DNA of 64,000 nucleotides from contig JAVBLJ010000021.1 in the NCBI GenBank assembly GCA_031553615.1, positions 1 to 64,000 of the forward strand, written 5' to 3'. Shown in pieces: positions 16,364 through 27,266 of the stretch. Within the stretch, counting starts at the first letter, position 1. Every line of letters begins with the position of its first letter. The notes beneath the pieces were generated by a model. That model ran no database searches. It saw nothing but the letters and a program-made list of their open reading frames with translations, and was not told the DNA's origin. Source of the DNA: WQXF01 sp031553615. GTDB taxonomy: Bacteria > Bacillota > Clostridia > Christensenellales > Aristaeellaceae. A program made the position numbers and the translations under genes.

Positions 16364-17626
16364 TCACAGCCCGCGCCCGATATCTCGCCGCATGTGCGCA
16401 CCCTCGAACGTCACCCGATCCGCCGCCGCGTAAGCCTCCCGCACCGCTTCGCCCAGCGTGGCCGCGCAGGCCGTCACGCCCAGCACCCGCCCTCCAGCGG
16501 TTACCAGCGATCCCTCGGCGGCACGCGCCGTGCCTGCGTGGAACACGATGGCCCCGCTCTGCTCGGCCTGATCGACGCCCTCGATGACCTTGCCCCTTGC
16601 GTATTCCCCCGGATAGCCGCCCGAGGCCAGCACCACGCACGCCGCCGCGCCCTCGCGCCAACGCAGGTGCTCCGGCCCCAGCCGCCCCTCGGCGGAAGCC
16701 AGCAGCGCCTCCAGCAAATCGCTTTCCAGCAGCGGCAGCAGCGCTTGCGTCTCCGGGTCGCCAAAGCGCGCGTTGTATTCCACCACGCGGGGCCCCTGGG
16801 GCGTGAGCATCAGCCCGATGTACAGCACACCCCGAAACGCGATGCCCTCGGCCTGCAGCGCTGCCAGGGTAGGCCGCATAATCTCGCGCTCCACCCGCGC
16901 CGCCACCTCGGGCGTATAGCGCGGGCTGGGCGCAAACGCCCCCATGCCCCCGGTGTTCGGCCCCAAATCGCCGTCGAACGCCCGCTTATGATCCTGCGAG
17001 GCCAGCATGGGCCATATCGTTTTGCCATCGGCCAGGCAGAGCAGCGTCACCTCGGGCCCGGTCATGCATTCCTCGATGAGCACCCGCGCACCCGCCTCGC
17101 CAAACCGGTGGCCCTCCAGCATCGAAAGCACCGCCTCGCGGGCCTCCTCCAGGGTCTGCGCGACCACCACGCCCTTGCCCAGCGCCAGACCATCGGCCTT
17201 GATCACGATGGGCGCGCCCTGCTGCTCCACGTAGGCCAGCGCCGCACCGCAATCGTCGAACACCGCACAGCGGGCCGTGGGGATGCCGTACTTCGCCATG
17301 AGCTCCTTGGCAAAAATCTTGCTGCTCTCCATGCGCGCCGCCGATTGTGTGGGGCCAAACGCCGCGATGCCTGCCGCATTCAGCCGATCCACGCAGCCCA
17401 GCGCCAGCGGATCGTCGGGCGCAACCACCACAAAATCCACGCGCTCGGCCTTCGCCAGCGCCACGATTCCGTCGATGTCGGTCGCCTTCACGTCCACGCA
17501 TCGCGCCAGCGCGGCGATGCCCGCGTTGCCCGGCGCGCACAGCAGTTCAGTCACGCGCGTCGATTGCGCCAGCTTCCAGCAGATCGCATGCTCCCGCCCT
17601 CCCGAACCGATAACGAGAACCTTCAT
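16364..17626 (-). CDS. purD: Phosphoribosylamine-glycine ligase (GAR synthetase)
   Basis: A 420-residue ATP-grasp ligase and the second enzyme of purine synthesis. The N-terminus reads MKVLVIGSGGREHA, the family opening. IKADGLALGKGV, the ATP-grasp lysine loop, and ARFGDPETQ complete the active site. The chosen ATG has AAGGG eight bases upstream; the frame extends far upstream through purH in a non-coding frame. It is the last gene of the pur operon, 62 bp after purH. Confidence 0.95.
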   Translation of the reverse strand: MKVLVIGSGGREHAICWKLAQSTRVTELLCAPGNAGIAALARCVDVKATDIDGIVALAKAERVDFVVVAPDDPLALGCVDRLNAAGIAAFGPTQSAARMESSKIFAKELMAKYGIPTARCAVFDDCGAALAYVEQQGAPIVIKADGLALGKGVVVAQTLEEAREAVLSMLEGHRFGEAGARVLIEECMTGPEVTLLCLADGKTIWPMLASQDHKRAFDGDLGPNTGGMGAFAPSPRYTPEVAARVEREIMRPTLAALQAEGIAFRGVLYIGLMLTPQGPRVVEYNARFGDPETQALLPLLESDLLEALLASAEGRLGPEHLRWREGAAACVVLASGGYPGEYARGKVIEGVDQAEQSGAIVFHAGTARAAEGSLVTAGGRVLGVTACAATLGEAVREAYAAADRVTFEGAHMRRDIGRGL

Positions 17627-17688
17627 ACATTCATCCCTTCCTGCATAAAAGCGGCGCACCGTATGCGCCGCCGATGACAAAGAGCCGA

Positions 17689-19275
<1,587 letters not shown>

Positions 19276-19318
19276 GTGCTCCTCCTTGCAGTTCGAGACG
19301 CGCCTCGCGGACGCGCCG

Positions 19319-20125
19319 TTATAAGTTCATGCTGGGGTAAATCTTGGCGGTGTAAATCCACCGGAATTGCAACTTTTGCAGCATGCCGATCACCGGCTTG
19401 TTGCTGCGCTGGCCCAGCACCCGCAGCGTGCCCGCGCCGCGCTGGGCAAGAATATCCTTCATGTGCAGCATGAGCGCCGTGGCCACGTGATGCCTGCGCC
19501 ATTTGGGCAGGGTGTAGAGCATCTCGAGCGCGGCCTCCCCGTCGCTGCCGGTCACCATCGCCTCACCGATGCAATCATCGCCATGGTACACTCCGCAAAC
19601 CAGGAAATAGGGCAGATCGGCGGCCTCCAGCAGCCATTCGATCTCGTGCTGCTGCCCGCTCCAATGGTTGATGCGCTTGAGCAGCGATTCCATGTCGTCG
19701 TAGGTTTGCAGGAAGGTGGGCGCGATGTTGCTGCCCACCGGCGGATTGAACCGCTGGCGTTCCACCTTTAAATCCCAGTGGAACAGCTCCTCGCCATCGC
19801 TATCGTCAAAGCCAGCCAGCGCGTAGTAGTAGCGCATCTCCGCATCGTTGGGGTCGCAATCGGCCACCAAGCGAGCCGGAGCGCCCCTGCGCTGGAGCGA
19901 TAAAAATTTGGATCGCGCATAGAGCGCGCCAAACATCATGTCGCGCGCCGCCGGATGTGTGTCCATGTGCATGCGAATCTGCATGGGTCGATCGGGCGAG
20001 GAAGCGCGGCTCGAGTCGATCTGCAACCAACCCTGCCCCAATTCCACGCCCGCATTGTCGTGAACGATAAAACTGTTGTCTCGTTCCGATCCATGCAGCA
20101 TTGCTTGCGGATGAAAGATTCTCAT
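19319..20125 (-). CDS. GNAT-family acetyltransferase in the purine operon
   Basis: A 268-residue protein that looks like two GNAT-like halves. The C-terminal half carries a recognisable acetyl-CoA segment (LYTLPKWRRHHVATALM) and a DCIGEAMV strand; the N-terminal half is more diverged. Substrate unknown. It sits between purN and purH in the same direction with short gaps and is presumably co-transcribed. The place is normally free of such a gene, so it may be a recent insertion rather than a purine enzyme. GGAGG lies only two bases before the ATG; no better start is seen nearby. Confidence 0.72.
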   Translation of the reverse strand: MRIFHPQAMLHGSERDNSFIVHDNAGVELGQGWLQIDSSRASSPDRPMQIRMHMDTHPAARDMMFGALYARSKFLSLQRRGAPARLVADCDPNDAEMRYYYALAGFDDSDGEELFHWDLKVERQRFNPPVGSNIAPTFLQTYDDMESLLKRINHWSGQQHEIEWLLEAADLPYFLVCGVYHGDDCIGEAMVTGSDGEAALEMLYTLPKWRRHHVATALMLHMKDILAQRGAGTLRVLGQRSNKPVIGMLQKLQFRWIYTAKIYPSMNL

Positions 20126-20180
20126 ATCCTCCGGGCGCTCCTTGTGTACACGTTGCTGCTCCTATGCATATAGGAACACA

Positions 20181-20834
20181 TCATTGTAGCACAGAAACGC
20201 GTCTTTCATCTACCCGTAATTTTCCGGCGCAGAAAAGGGCCACGCTCTGGGGCAAAATCTGGTGCTCCGCCTCAAGCACCCGGGCCGCGAGGCTGTGCGC
20301 ATCGTCGCCCTCTTCCACGGGTACCGCGCGCTGCATCACGATGGCTCCATGGTCGGCCTGCTCGTCCACAAAGTGCACGGTGGCCCCGCTGACCTTCGCG
20401 CCGTAGGCCAGCACCGCCTCGTGCACGTGCTCGCCGTACATCCCCTGTCCGCAGAACGCGGGAATGAGCGAGGGATGAATGTTCAGGATGCGGCCCCGGT
20501 ACTCGTCCACGATGGCCTCGCCCACCATGGGCAGGTATCCGGCCAGCACAATCAGCCCGACGTGCTTGGCACGCAGCTCGGCCAACACCGCCTGATTGTA
20601 GGCCTCATCGCTGCCCGCCTGCTTTTTGCTGACGAACACGGCCTGGATGCCGCGCGACCGCGCGCGCTCGAGCGCAAACGCGCCGGAGCGATTCGAGAGC
20701 ACCAGCACCACCCGCCCATGAATCTGCCCGGCATCGATGGCGTCCAGCACCGCCTGCAGGTTGCTTCCCCCGCCGGAGCAGAGCACCGCGATGCGTACCG
20801 GAAGCCCTTCCCCGCCGCACGCCTCGCAGCTCAT
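20181..20834 (-). CDS. purN: Phosphoribosylglycinamide formyltransferase (GAR transformylase)
   Basis: A 217-residue folate-dependent formyltransferase, the third step of purine synthesis. The motif IAVLCSGGGSNLQA identifies the phosphate-binding loop; the catalytic region includes LNIHPSLIPAFCG and GATVHFVDEQ with the expected Asn and His. The start is taken at the ATG overlapping the purM stop as ATGA; a GTG two codons upstream is less likely. The protein has a few extra residues (MSCEACGGEG) with two cysteines before the conserved core. Confidence 0.94.
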   Translation of the reverse strand: MSCEACGGEGLPVRIAVLCSGGGSNLQAVLDAIDAGQIHGRVVLVLSNRSGAFALERARSRGIQAVFVSKKQAGSDEAYNQAVLAELRAKHVGLIVLAGYLPMVGEAIVDEYRGRILNIHPSLIPAFCGQGMYGEHVHEAVLAYGAKVSGATVHFVDEQADHGAIVMQRAVPVEEGDDAHSLAARVLEAEHQILPQSVALFCAGKLRVDERRVSVLQ

Positions 20835-21871
20835 GCCCACACCAGCCTATCGGCGGAGCCTTCGGCCTGCGCCGCCACCGAACCGATGCGGAACGCGCGC
20901 TCACCCAGCTCGCTCGCCTTGGCGATCACCGCCTCGGCCTGATCGGCGGGCACGGCAAGCACCATGCCGATGCCCATATTGAATGCGCCGTAGAGCGCGT
21001 CGCGGTCGAGCCGCCCCTTTTCCTTCAGCAAATCAAAGATGGGTGGCACGGGCCAGCTGCCCTCCCGGATGCTCACGCACAGCCCGTCGGGCAGTATGCG
21101 CGGGATATTTTCGTAGAAGCCGCCGCCGGTGATGTGGGCGATGCCGTGCACGTCGAACGCCGCGATCAGCCCCAGCGCGGCCTTCACGTAGATGCGAGTA
21201 GGGGCCAGCAGCGCCTCGCCCAGTGAGCAGCCCAGCGCCGGATTGATGGCGGAAAGATCGGTCTTTTCCTCCTCGGAGATCAGCAGCTTGCGCACCAGCG
21301 AGAAGCCGTTGGAATGCACGCCGCTGGAGGCCAGACCAATGAGCACATCGCCTTCCTTCACCAACTCGGGACGAATGCAGCGATCGCGATCCACGATGCC
21401 CACGGCGAACCCAGCCAAGTCGTACTCGCCCTCCGGGTAAAAGCCGGGCATCTCCGCGGTCTCGCCGCCGATGAGCGCGCATCCGGCCTGCACGCAGCCC
21501 TCGGCGATGCCCGCCACTACCTGCTCCGCCTGCTCGGGCTGCAGCCGCCCGGTGGCCAAATAATCCAGGAAGAACAGCGGCTTCGCGCCCTGACACACCA
21601 CGTCATTGACGCACATGGCCACGCAATCGATACCCACGGTGTCGTGCTTATCCATCAAGAACGCCAGCTTGAGCTTGGTGCCCACGCCGTCCGTGCCGGC
21701 CACCAACACCGGCTTGGCCAGCCCCTGGTTCTCCAGGCTGTAGAATCCGCCAAAGGAACCCAGGTCGCCCAGCACGTTGGCATCCATGGTGCGCGCCGCA
21801 TGCCGTTTGATGCGCCGCACCGCCTCGTATCCACGCTCCACGTCCACCCCTGCGTCACGGTAGGTAATCAT
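20831..21871 (-). CDS. purM: Phosphoribosylformylglycinamidine cyclo-ligase (AIR synthetase)
   Basis: A 346-residue enzyme that closes the imidazole ring. It begins ITYRDAGVDVERG, the family opening. VAGTDGVGTKLKLA, GGETAEMPGFY and AHITGGGFYENIPR are signature segments. The ATG has GAGGAGG six bases upstream; the frame continues 16 codons further but without support. Its TGA overlaps the purN start. Confidence 0.96.
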   Translation of the reverse strand: MITYRDAGVDVERGYEAVRRIKRHAARTMDANVLGDLGSFGGFYSLENQGLAKPVLVAGTDGVGTKLKLAFLMDKHDTVGIDCVAMCVNDVVCQGAKPLFFLDYLATGRLQPEQAEQVVAGIAEGCVQAGCALIGGETAEMPGFYPEGEYDLAGFAVGIVDRDRCIRPELVKEGDVLIGLASSGVHSNGFSLVRKLLISEEEKTDLSAINPALGCSLGEALLAPTRIYVKAALGLIAAFDVHGIAHITGGGFYENIPRILPDGLCVSIREGSWPVPPIFDLLKEKGRLDRDALYGAFNMGIGMVLAVPADQAEAVIAKASELGERAFRIGSVAAQAEGSADRLVWA

Positions 21872-21926
21872 GTGCTTCCTCCTCATGCGTATGATGTGTC
21901 TGGCGATGTTTGCGAACACCTTACGG

Positions 21927-23345
21927 TCAAAGCTCGAGCTCCGCGATGTCGCCGCTGTCGGTCACGGCCATAGGGTATCTGCCATCGAAGCAGCCAGTGC
22001 AGAAGCCGCAGCCCGAATCCTCCACCGTGCTCAGCAGCGCATCCTGATCCAGAAAACGGAGGCTGTCCGCGCCGATGTACTTGCAAATCTCATCGACGGC
22101 CAGCGTGGAGCCGATGAGCTGATCGCTGGTGCCGGTATCCACGCCAAAGTGGCAGGGGTAGATGACCGGCGGCGAGGAAATGCGCATGTGCACCTCCCGC
22201 GCCCCCGCGGTGCGCAGCATGTCCACAATCTTTTTGCTGGTGGTGCCGCGAACGATGGAATCGTCCACCATCACGATGCGCTTGCCGCGCACATTGCGGG
22301 TCAGCGCGTTGAGCTTGGTGCGCACGCCGTGCTCGCGCATGTCCTGCGTGGGCTGGATGAACGTTCTTCCAACATAACGGTTTTTGGCGAGGCCGTCGCC
22401 GTAAGGGATGCCGCTCTGCTCCGCGTAGCCCATGGCGGCGGGCAGCGCGCTGTCGGGCACGCCGATCACCATATCGGCCTTCACATCGTCGCCCATGGCC
22501 AGGCGCTGACCGGCCCGCTTGCGCGCCGCGTACACGCCCACGCCATCGATGATGGAATCGGTCCGCGCGAAATACACGAATTCAAATATGCAAAGCTTGC
22601 TCTCCAGCGGCGTGGGCACGCGCACCGAGCGCAGGCCGTGCTGATCGATAATCAGCACCTCCCCGGGATGCACGTCGCGCACAAACTCCGCGCCGATGGC
22701 GTCAAAAGCGCAGCTTTCGCTGGCCAGCACGTACGCCTCCTCCTTCTTGCCCAGGCATAGCGGACGGATGCCAAACGGATCGCGAATGCCGATGAGCTGA
22801 TCGCGCGTCATGAGCACCAGCGCATAGCTGCCGCGCGTCACACGCATCATCTCGAGGATCGAGGCCTCCAGCGAAGCGCCGCCCAGGCGGGCGAGCAGGT
22901 TGAGGATCACCTCGGAATCCACCGTGGTCTGAAAGATCGCGCCCGCGTCCTCCAGCCGGGTGCGCAGGCTCCCGGCGTTCACCAGCGTGCCGTTGTGGGC
23001 CAGGGCCAGCGTGCCGCCCTTGTAGCGCGCCACCAGCGGCTGCGCGTTGATGGGATCGTTGCTGCCGAAGGTGGAGTAGCGCACATGGCCGATGGACATG
23101 TGCCCGGTTAGCTCGCTGATCGCCTCGCCTTCACCAAACACCTCCCACACCAGCCCCTTGCCCCGGTGATGGCGCACGGTTTCCCCATCGGAAACGGCGA
23201 TACCAGCGCTCTCCTGCCCCCGGTGCTGCAGGGCATATAGGCCATAGTACGCGTCGTGTGCCACGTCCAGCTCGCGCTTTGGGTCGAGCATGCCGAACAC
23301 GCCGCAGGCCTCCTCCATTTGGTCGTCCAAGCGGAATTCATCCAT
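21927..23345 (-). CDS. purF: Amidophosphoribosyltransferase
   Basis: A 472-residue enzyme for the first committed step of purine synthesis. A 13-residue propeptide precedes Cys14 (EEACGVFG), the glutaminase nucleophile after processing, as in the Bacillus-type enzyme. The PRPP site is IVMVDDSIVRGTTS. Cysteines near the C-terminus (SGCGFCTGCFDGRYP) together with an internal one would hold the structural 4Fe-4S cluster of this subtype, which makes the enzyme oxygen-sensitive and suits an anaerobe. GAGGTG precedes the ATG. Confidence 0.96.
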   Translation of the reverse strand: MDEFRLDDQMEEACGVFGMLDPKRELDVAHDAYYGLYALQHRGQESAGIAVSDGETVRHHRGKGLVWEVFGEGEAISELTGHMSIGHVRYSTFGSNDPINAQPLVARYKGGTLALAHNGTLVNAGSLRTRLEDAGAIFQTTVDSEVILNLLARLGGASLEASILEMMRVTRGSYALVLMTRDQLIGIRDPFGIRPLCLGKKEEAYVLASESCAFDAIGAEFVRDVHPGEVLIIDQHGLRSVRVPTPLESKLCIFEFVYFARTDSIIDGVGVYAARKRAGQRLAMGDDVKADMVIGVPDSALPAAMGYAEQSGIPYGDGLAKNRYVGRTFIQPTQDMREHGVRTKLNALTRNVRGKRIVMVDDSIVRGTTSKKIVDMLRTAGAREVHMRISSPPVIYPCHFGVDTGTSDQLIGSTLAVDEICKYIGADSLRFLDQDALLSTVEDSGCGFCTGCFDGRYPMAVTDSGDIAELEL

Positions 23346-23446
23346 CGCGGATTCACCTCGTTATCACAAAAGTCCGGCATCCGGCCTAGGCAGGCGGATG
23401 CCCCGATGCTGTCCTGCGTCGCTGCCCTTCGAGCGCTGGGCGGGGG

Positions 23447-23971
23447 CTACTCCCCCTCAAGCCGCGCATTTAGCGCCGCATCGGCCTTGGCGATGCCCTC
23501 GGCCATGCGCACGCGGTGCGCTTCGAGCGCCGCCACCAGCTCGGGGTAGCGCAGCGAAAGCATCTGCGCCGCCAGGTATCCGGCGTTGTCCGCGCCGTTC
23601 ACCGCCACGGTCGCCACCGGGATGCCGGTGGGCATCTGCACCGTGGAAAGCAGCGAATCCAGCCCATCCATCAACGAGGATTTCACCGGAATGCCGATCA
23701 CCGGCAGCGTGGTGTGCCCGGCGATCACTCCGGCCAGGTGCGCGGCTTTGCCTGCAGCCGCGATGATCACGTCGTAACCCGCCTTGCGCGCGCCCTTGGC
23801 AAAATCGGCGACCATGGCGGGGGTACGGTGCGCGCTCATCACGCGAACCGTGCATTCAATATGGAACTCCTTAAGCACCGCAATGCAGCCCTTGACTGCA
23901 TCAAAATCGCTATCGCTGCCCATGAGCAGCGCGGCCTTGGGGAGCTGGGCTTCGTGGGATCGATCGGACAT
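23447..23971 (-). CDS. purE: N5-carboxyaminoimidazole ribonucleotide mutase / AIR carboxylase
   Basis: A 174-residue PurE. The family motifs LLMGSDSDFD, VMSAHRTP and IAAAGKAAHL are all present. No purK is in the operon, so whether it is class I (mutase with PurK) or class II (direct carboxylase) is open. It is the first gene of the operon, read from a good promoter. The usual clostridial order is purE-C-F-M-N-H-D; here purF follows purE directly and purC is absent from the window. Confidence 0.95.
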   Translation of the reverse strand: MSDRSHEAQLPKAALLMGSDSDFDAVKGCIAVLKEFHIECTVRVMSAHRTPAMVADFAKGARKAGYDVIIAAAGKAAHLAGVIAGHTTLPVIGIPVKSSLMDGLDSLLSTVQMPTGIPVATVAVNGADNAGYLAAQMLSLRYPELVAALEAHRVRMAEGIAKADAALNARLEGE

Positions 23972-24027
23972 CGCGCGCCTCTTTCTCCGGCGAATGCTCG
24001 CCGCCTTTTTCCGAAAAGAACACGCTC

Positions 24028-24056
24028 ATGATAGCAGAGTACCCCCCTGAAAGCAA
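24028..24056 (-). promoter_or_regulatory. Sigma-A promoter of the purine operon
   Basis: Minus strand TTGCTT, 17 bp, TATCAT, about 55 bp before purE. AT-rich sequence upstream (24070-24100) contains AACGTT twice around an ATAAA core and an ACGAACG that only loosely resembles a PurR box. Regulation by PurR is not shown. Confidence 0.7.
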
Positions 24057-24263
24057 CCGGAAATCTTAACGTTTAACATCTTTTTATAAAAAACGTTCGT
24101 GTTCTGAAAAATGATTGGCTGTAGTACATCTGTAATGCAGGGTTTTATTTCCGTTTGTCGAATACCTGATGTCGAATTACATCGAAGATCAAAGCTTTTT
24201 CGCACTCATCTTGATCGGGCATGTATTTCAACAAAATCAAAAGACATATAGGAGGTTTTTCAA

Positions 24264-24548
24264 ATGGGCAATATCGTGAATCTCGTGGTGCAGTTGGTGG
24301 GCGGCGGCCTGGGCGGCGTAGGCGCCGGCAAGGTGTTCCCCAAGATTTCTCTGGGCAACGTGGGCAACATCATCGCGGGCATCCTGGGCGGCGTCGGCGG
24401 CGGCCAGCTGCTCAACGCGCTGAATATTGGCTCCCAGGCCGGCGGCCTGGACCTGGTGGGCATCCTGACCAACATCGTGGGCAGCGGCATCGGCGGCGGC
24501 GTGCTCATGGCCATCGTCTCCTTCATCAAGAAGCTGATTAAGAAGTAA
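24264..24548 (+). CDS. Glycine-rich hydrophobic membrane miniprotein, unknown function
   Basis: 94 residues, about a third glycine, arranged as three hydrophobic stretches separated by G-rich turns (VGGGLGGVGAGKV, GGVGGGQLL, GSGIGGGVLM) and closed by a basic amphipathic end, FIKKLIKK. AGGAGG lies eight bases before the ATG, and a textbook terminator follows, so it is a real one-gene transcript reading against its neighbours. I recall similar short Gly-rich proteins of unknown role in other bacteria. It resembles transglycosylase-associated (YeaQ-type) membrane proteins and also bacteriocin-like peptides in composition. No immunity, transport or modification gene is adjacent, so a bacteriocin role is not supported. 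Confidence 0.82.
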   Translation: MGNIVNLVVQLVGGGLGGVGAGKVFPKISLGNVGNIIAGILGGVGGGQLLNALNIGSQAGGLDLVGILTNIVGSGIGGGVLMAIVSFIKKLIKK

Positions 24549-24595
24549 GCCGGAGCAAAACGGAGATAAACCCAAACACTCGCGCTTAGAAAAGC

Positions 24596-24658
24596 CGCTC
24601 AACACCGGTCGCTCAAGGGGGAATCCCTTTGTGCAGCCGGATGTTGAGCGGTTTTTTG
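24596..24658 (+). terminator. Terminator of the miniprotein gene
   Basis: A perfect 10-bp stem (CCGCTCAACA/TGTTGAGCGG) extended by CCGG boxes, with a smaller AAGGG/CCCTT stem in the loop, is followed by TTTTTT. Very clear on the plus strand. Confidence 0.9.
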
Positions 24659-24688
24659 TCGTGTATCACCGAAATCCGCTTCGGGCCT

Positions 24689-25747
24689 TTACCAGAGCCG
24701 TACCACACTGACCCCCTGGAAGAAGTAGGTCACGATCTTCTCGGCCTTCTCGCCCTGCTCGGCCAGCCCGTACGCACCCCATTGCGACATGCCCACGCCG
24801 TGGCCATAGCCCTTGCCCTTCATGGTCACTTGGCTGCCATTCAGCTTGACCTCCTCCAGCAGGGTGGATTTCATCTTGGTGCTGCCCAGCGCGATGCGAA
24901 AGGAGGCGGCGGGCACGCTGTTTCCATTGATGATCAGCGTGGTGGCGCGGCCGGACTCCCCCTTTTGACCGATCTGGATACTCTCCAGCGCATCGCCCTT
25001 CGCGCCCACCTTGGCGGCGGCCCTCATCACCTCGGCGGCGGAGAAGGTGACCGTCCATGCGGCCACGTCCTTGGGGGCCTTGCTGCTCTCCTTGCCCTCC
25101 ACAATCTTGGTGTAGGGCGGCTCAGCCTTCTCGTATTCCAGGCCTTCCTTGGCCTTGGCGGTCATGCCGCCCGAATGCGCATGAAACCAGCCGAAGGGCA
25201 GCGTGCCCTGCGCCGAAAGCACCTGACCCTTGGTTTCGTTGACCGCCTGACGGATGCGGTCGTTGACCCCCGAAGCATCGTAGGCCTGCGCCTCCTCGAT
25301 GTCGGTGGAGATATCGGCGTCCGGGTATTTCGATTTCTTCTCCTCCACGAACTTGAGCACGAAGGTGCGCGCCAGGATGGCCTGGGCCTTTAGCGCCTCC
25401 AGCGGCCAATCGTTCTTCATCTCCCCGGCCAGCACACCCTCTAGGTATTTTTCCAGCGGCATGCTCTCGCTCCGCTTCTCTTTTTCCACATAGACGGTGA
25501 GGGAAGGCTGTCCATCCGCGCTCATCTTGAGCTTGGCGGGTAGCTGGATGCTCTTGTCGATGGGCATATCGGAACTCGAGGGGCCGTCCTCGCCGCTCAG
25601 CGTAGGCTGAGGCGTGTCCGCGCCGCTGGGCAGGGTGTTCTTATCTTTCAGAGTGCCGGGTTGGTTGGTAGCGCAGCCCGCACACAGCCCCGCGACCATC
25701 GCCAGACAGAGCATGAGCGCAAATCCTTTGACCTTCGTTCGATTCAT
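24689..25747 (-). CDS. SpoIID/LytB-domain lipoprotein
   Basis: A 352-residue exported protein with a lipobox ending LCAGC (Cys25), an acidic Ser/Pro linker to about residue 75 and a SpoIID domain. SpoIID is a lytic transglycosylase acting on peptidoglycan during engulfment; the catalytic glutamate corresponds to E109 in LAGEM. AQAILARTFVL, FHAHSGGMTA and GYGHGVGMSQWGA are family segments. Canonical SpoIID has a membrane anchor and sits near spoIIIE or murA genes; this one is a lipoprotein beside an unrelated PIN-TRAM gene, so it may be a paralogue used in vegetative wall remodelling. Confidence 0.85.
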   Translation of the reverse strand: MNRTKVKGFALMLCLAMVAGLCAGCATNQPGTLKDKNTLPSGADTPQPTLSGEDGPSSSDMPIDKSIQLPAKLKMSADGQPSLTVYVEKEKRSESMPLEKYLEGVLAGEMKNDWPLEALKAQAILARTFVLKFVEEKKSKYPDADISTDIEEAQAYDASGVNDRIRQAVNETKGQVLSAQGTLPFGWFHAHSGGMTAKAKEGLEYEKAEPPYTKIVEGKESSKAPKDVAAWTVTFSAAEVMRAAAKVGAKGDALESIQIGQKGESGRATTLIINGNSVPAASFRIALGSTKMKSTLLEEVKLNGSQVTMKGKGYGHGVGMSQWGAYGLAEQGEKAEKIVTYFFQGVSVVRLW

Positions 25748-25931
25748 GAACTATCGATCTCCCTTTCTCCGTGTATGCATGGTTTTCGCATCGCCTCGTG
25801 CACATAGCTTGCGCGCGCAGGAAGAAGATGATGCCCGACGGATGCGGTAAATGCAGGAAGCCTTCGAATAGGAAAACGCCTAAAGTAAAGAAATGTTAAA
25901 AAGGAATGAAAAAAGGAGAACGCCGGGAATC

Positions 25932-25964
25932 AAAAAAGCCAGCCGGAATCGCTTCCCAGCTGGC
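25932..25964 (-). terminator. Terminator of the PIN-TRAM gene
   Basis: On the minus strand GCCAGC/GCTGGC encloses a 15-nt loop and is followed by six T, 25 bp past the stop. Confidence 0.85.
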
Positions 25965-25988
25965 CCCGATATCCCCATCGAGTTTCGG

Positions 25989-27113
25989 TTATCCAACCTT
26001 GTCGGCCTGCTTCATTTTCGTAAAGATCATGCGGCCTGCCGAGGTCTGCAGCACGGTGGTCACCACCACCTCCACGGTTTCACCCACGTAACGGCGGCCG
26101 TTGTCCACCACGATCATGGTGCCATCCTCCAGGTAGCCCACGCCCTGCCCGGGCTCCTTGCCCTCACGCACGACCTGCACCGCCATCTCCTCGCCGTGGA
26201 GCACCACCGGCTTCACCGCGTTGGCCAGCTCGTTGATGTTGAGCACGCTCACGCCGGTCACGCTGGCCACCTTGTTCAGGTTGTAATCGTTGGTGACCAC
26301 GATGCCGCCGATCTGCTGCGCAAGCTTGAGCAGCTTGACGTCCACCTCGTCGGCTTCCTCAAATTCGGTCTCGTCCACGGTGATGGGCAGGTCCAGCTCC
26401 TTTTGCAGGCGCTGCAGCACGTCCAGGCCGCGGCGGCCCCGGTTGCGGCGCAGAGCATCGCTGGAATCGGCAATGTGGCGGAGCTCGTCCAGCACAAATT
26501 GGGATACGATCAGCGGCCCTTCCACAAAGCCTGTTTTGCAGATATCGAATATGCGCCCGTCGATGATCACGCTGGTATCCAATATCTTGGGCACACCGCC
26601 GCTAACCGGTGCGCTCGCCCGCTCGCTGCGCCGCTCTCCGCGCCGCATGAGCGAAAGCATCGGGAATTCTCGCCAGCGCTTGGTGCTCACCGCCACGCCC
26701 AGGTAGCCCATGACGAGGTAGGTGATCACCGCCAGCACCGCAAAGAACGGCGAGCCCGCGAAAGTAAATAGCTGCGTTATCAGCGCCGCGATCGCCAGAC
26801 CGACGATCAGGCCCACCGCCCCCACAAAGACCTGCGCCATGGGGGTGGCATTCAGGTAACGCTCCATGCGTGCGACCAGCGAAGTGAATCCGTCGATGAT
26901 GCGCGAAGCAAATATGTAGGATATGAAAAGGCCTAAAAATGTGAATGCTGCTCCAACGCCTATCGCGGTCAACGGATCCCAGTACGCTACCCGGCCCGTG
27001 TTGGCAAGCAAGCGCCAGCCTTGAATGGCCAGCAGGCCAAAGCCTCCGCCAACCGCGCCACCGATCAGTACCGTCAAAGTCCGCAGCCATCGCTTGATGT
27101 TCGTGTTCTTCAT
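25989..27113 (-). CDS. PIN and TRAM domain membrane protein (YacL-like)
   Basis: 374 residues. Four hydrophobic segments in the first 150 residues anchor it; a cytoplasmic PIN domain follows, opening PKILDTSVIIDGRI with the metal-binding aspartate, and further acidic residues appear in VLDELRHIAD and VVTNDYNLN. A C-terminal TRAM domain (about the last 65 residues) suggests RNA binding. The family is a membrane-tethered putative ribonuclease, usually next to radA, ispD or ispF in Firmicutes; here radA is just upstream. AGGAGG supports the chosen ATG. A terminator follows. Confidence 0.92.
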   Translation of the reverse strand: MKNTNIKRWLRTLTVLIGGAVGGGFGLLAIQGWRLLANTGRVAYWDPLTAIGVGAAFTFLGLFISYIFASRIIDGFTSLVARMERYLNATPMAQVFVGAVGLIVGLAIAALITQLFTFAGSPFFAVLAVITYLVMGYLGVAVSTKRWREFPMLSLMRRGERRSERASAPVSGGVPKILDTSVIIDGRIFDICKTGFVEGPLIVSQFVLDELRHIADSSDALRRNRGRRGLDVLQRLQKELDLPITVDETEFEEADEVDVKLLKLAQQIGGIVVTNDYNLNKVASVTGVSVLNINELANAVKPVVLHGEEMAVQVVREGKEPGQGVGYLEDGTMIVVDNGRRYVGETVEVVVTTVLQTSAGRMIFTKMKQADKVG

Positions 27114-27266
27114 ACCGCGCTTTCCTCCTTTTTGCTGAAAGTTGGGTCGAATGACCTTTTGTTTGGATCGATGCATGAAGATGGATCGATCTTCGAGAGC
27201 GTCTCCGCCTCTAGCTTGCCCCCGCTGCCGGGTTTTATTCCCAACATTGCCCAACGATTTTGCGAT

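Noticed and set aside
23972..24260. A purine riboswitch ahead of purE
   Set aside because: I could not find the three-way junction core or the usual loop-loop pairing sequences; only a promoter is supported.
24264..24548. A bacteriocin call for the glycine-rich miniprotein
   Set aside because: No leader cleavage motif, immunity, processing or export genes nearby; the protein is longer and more regular than known leaderless peptides.
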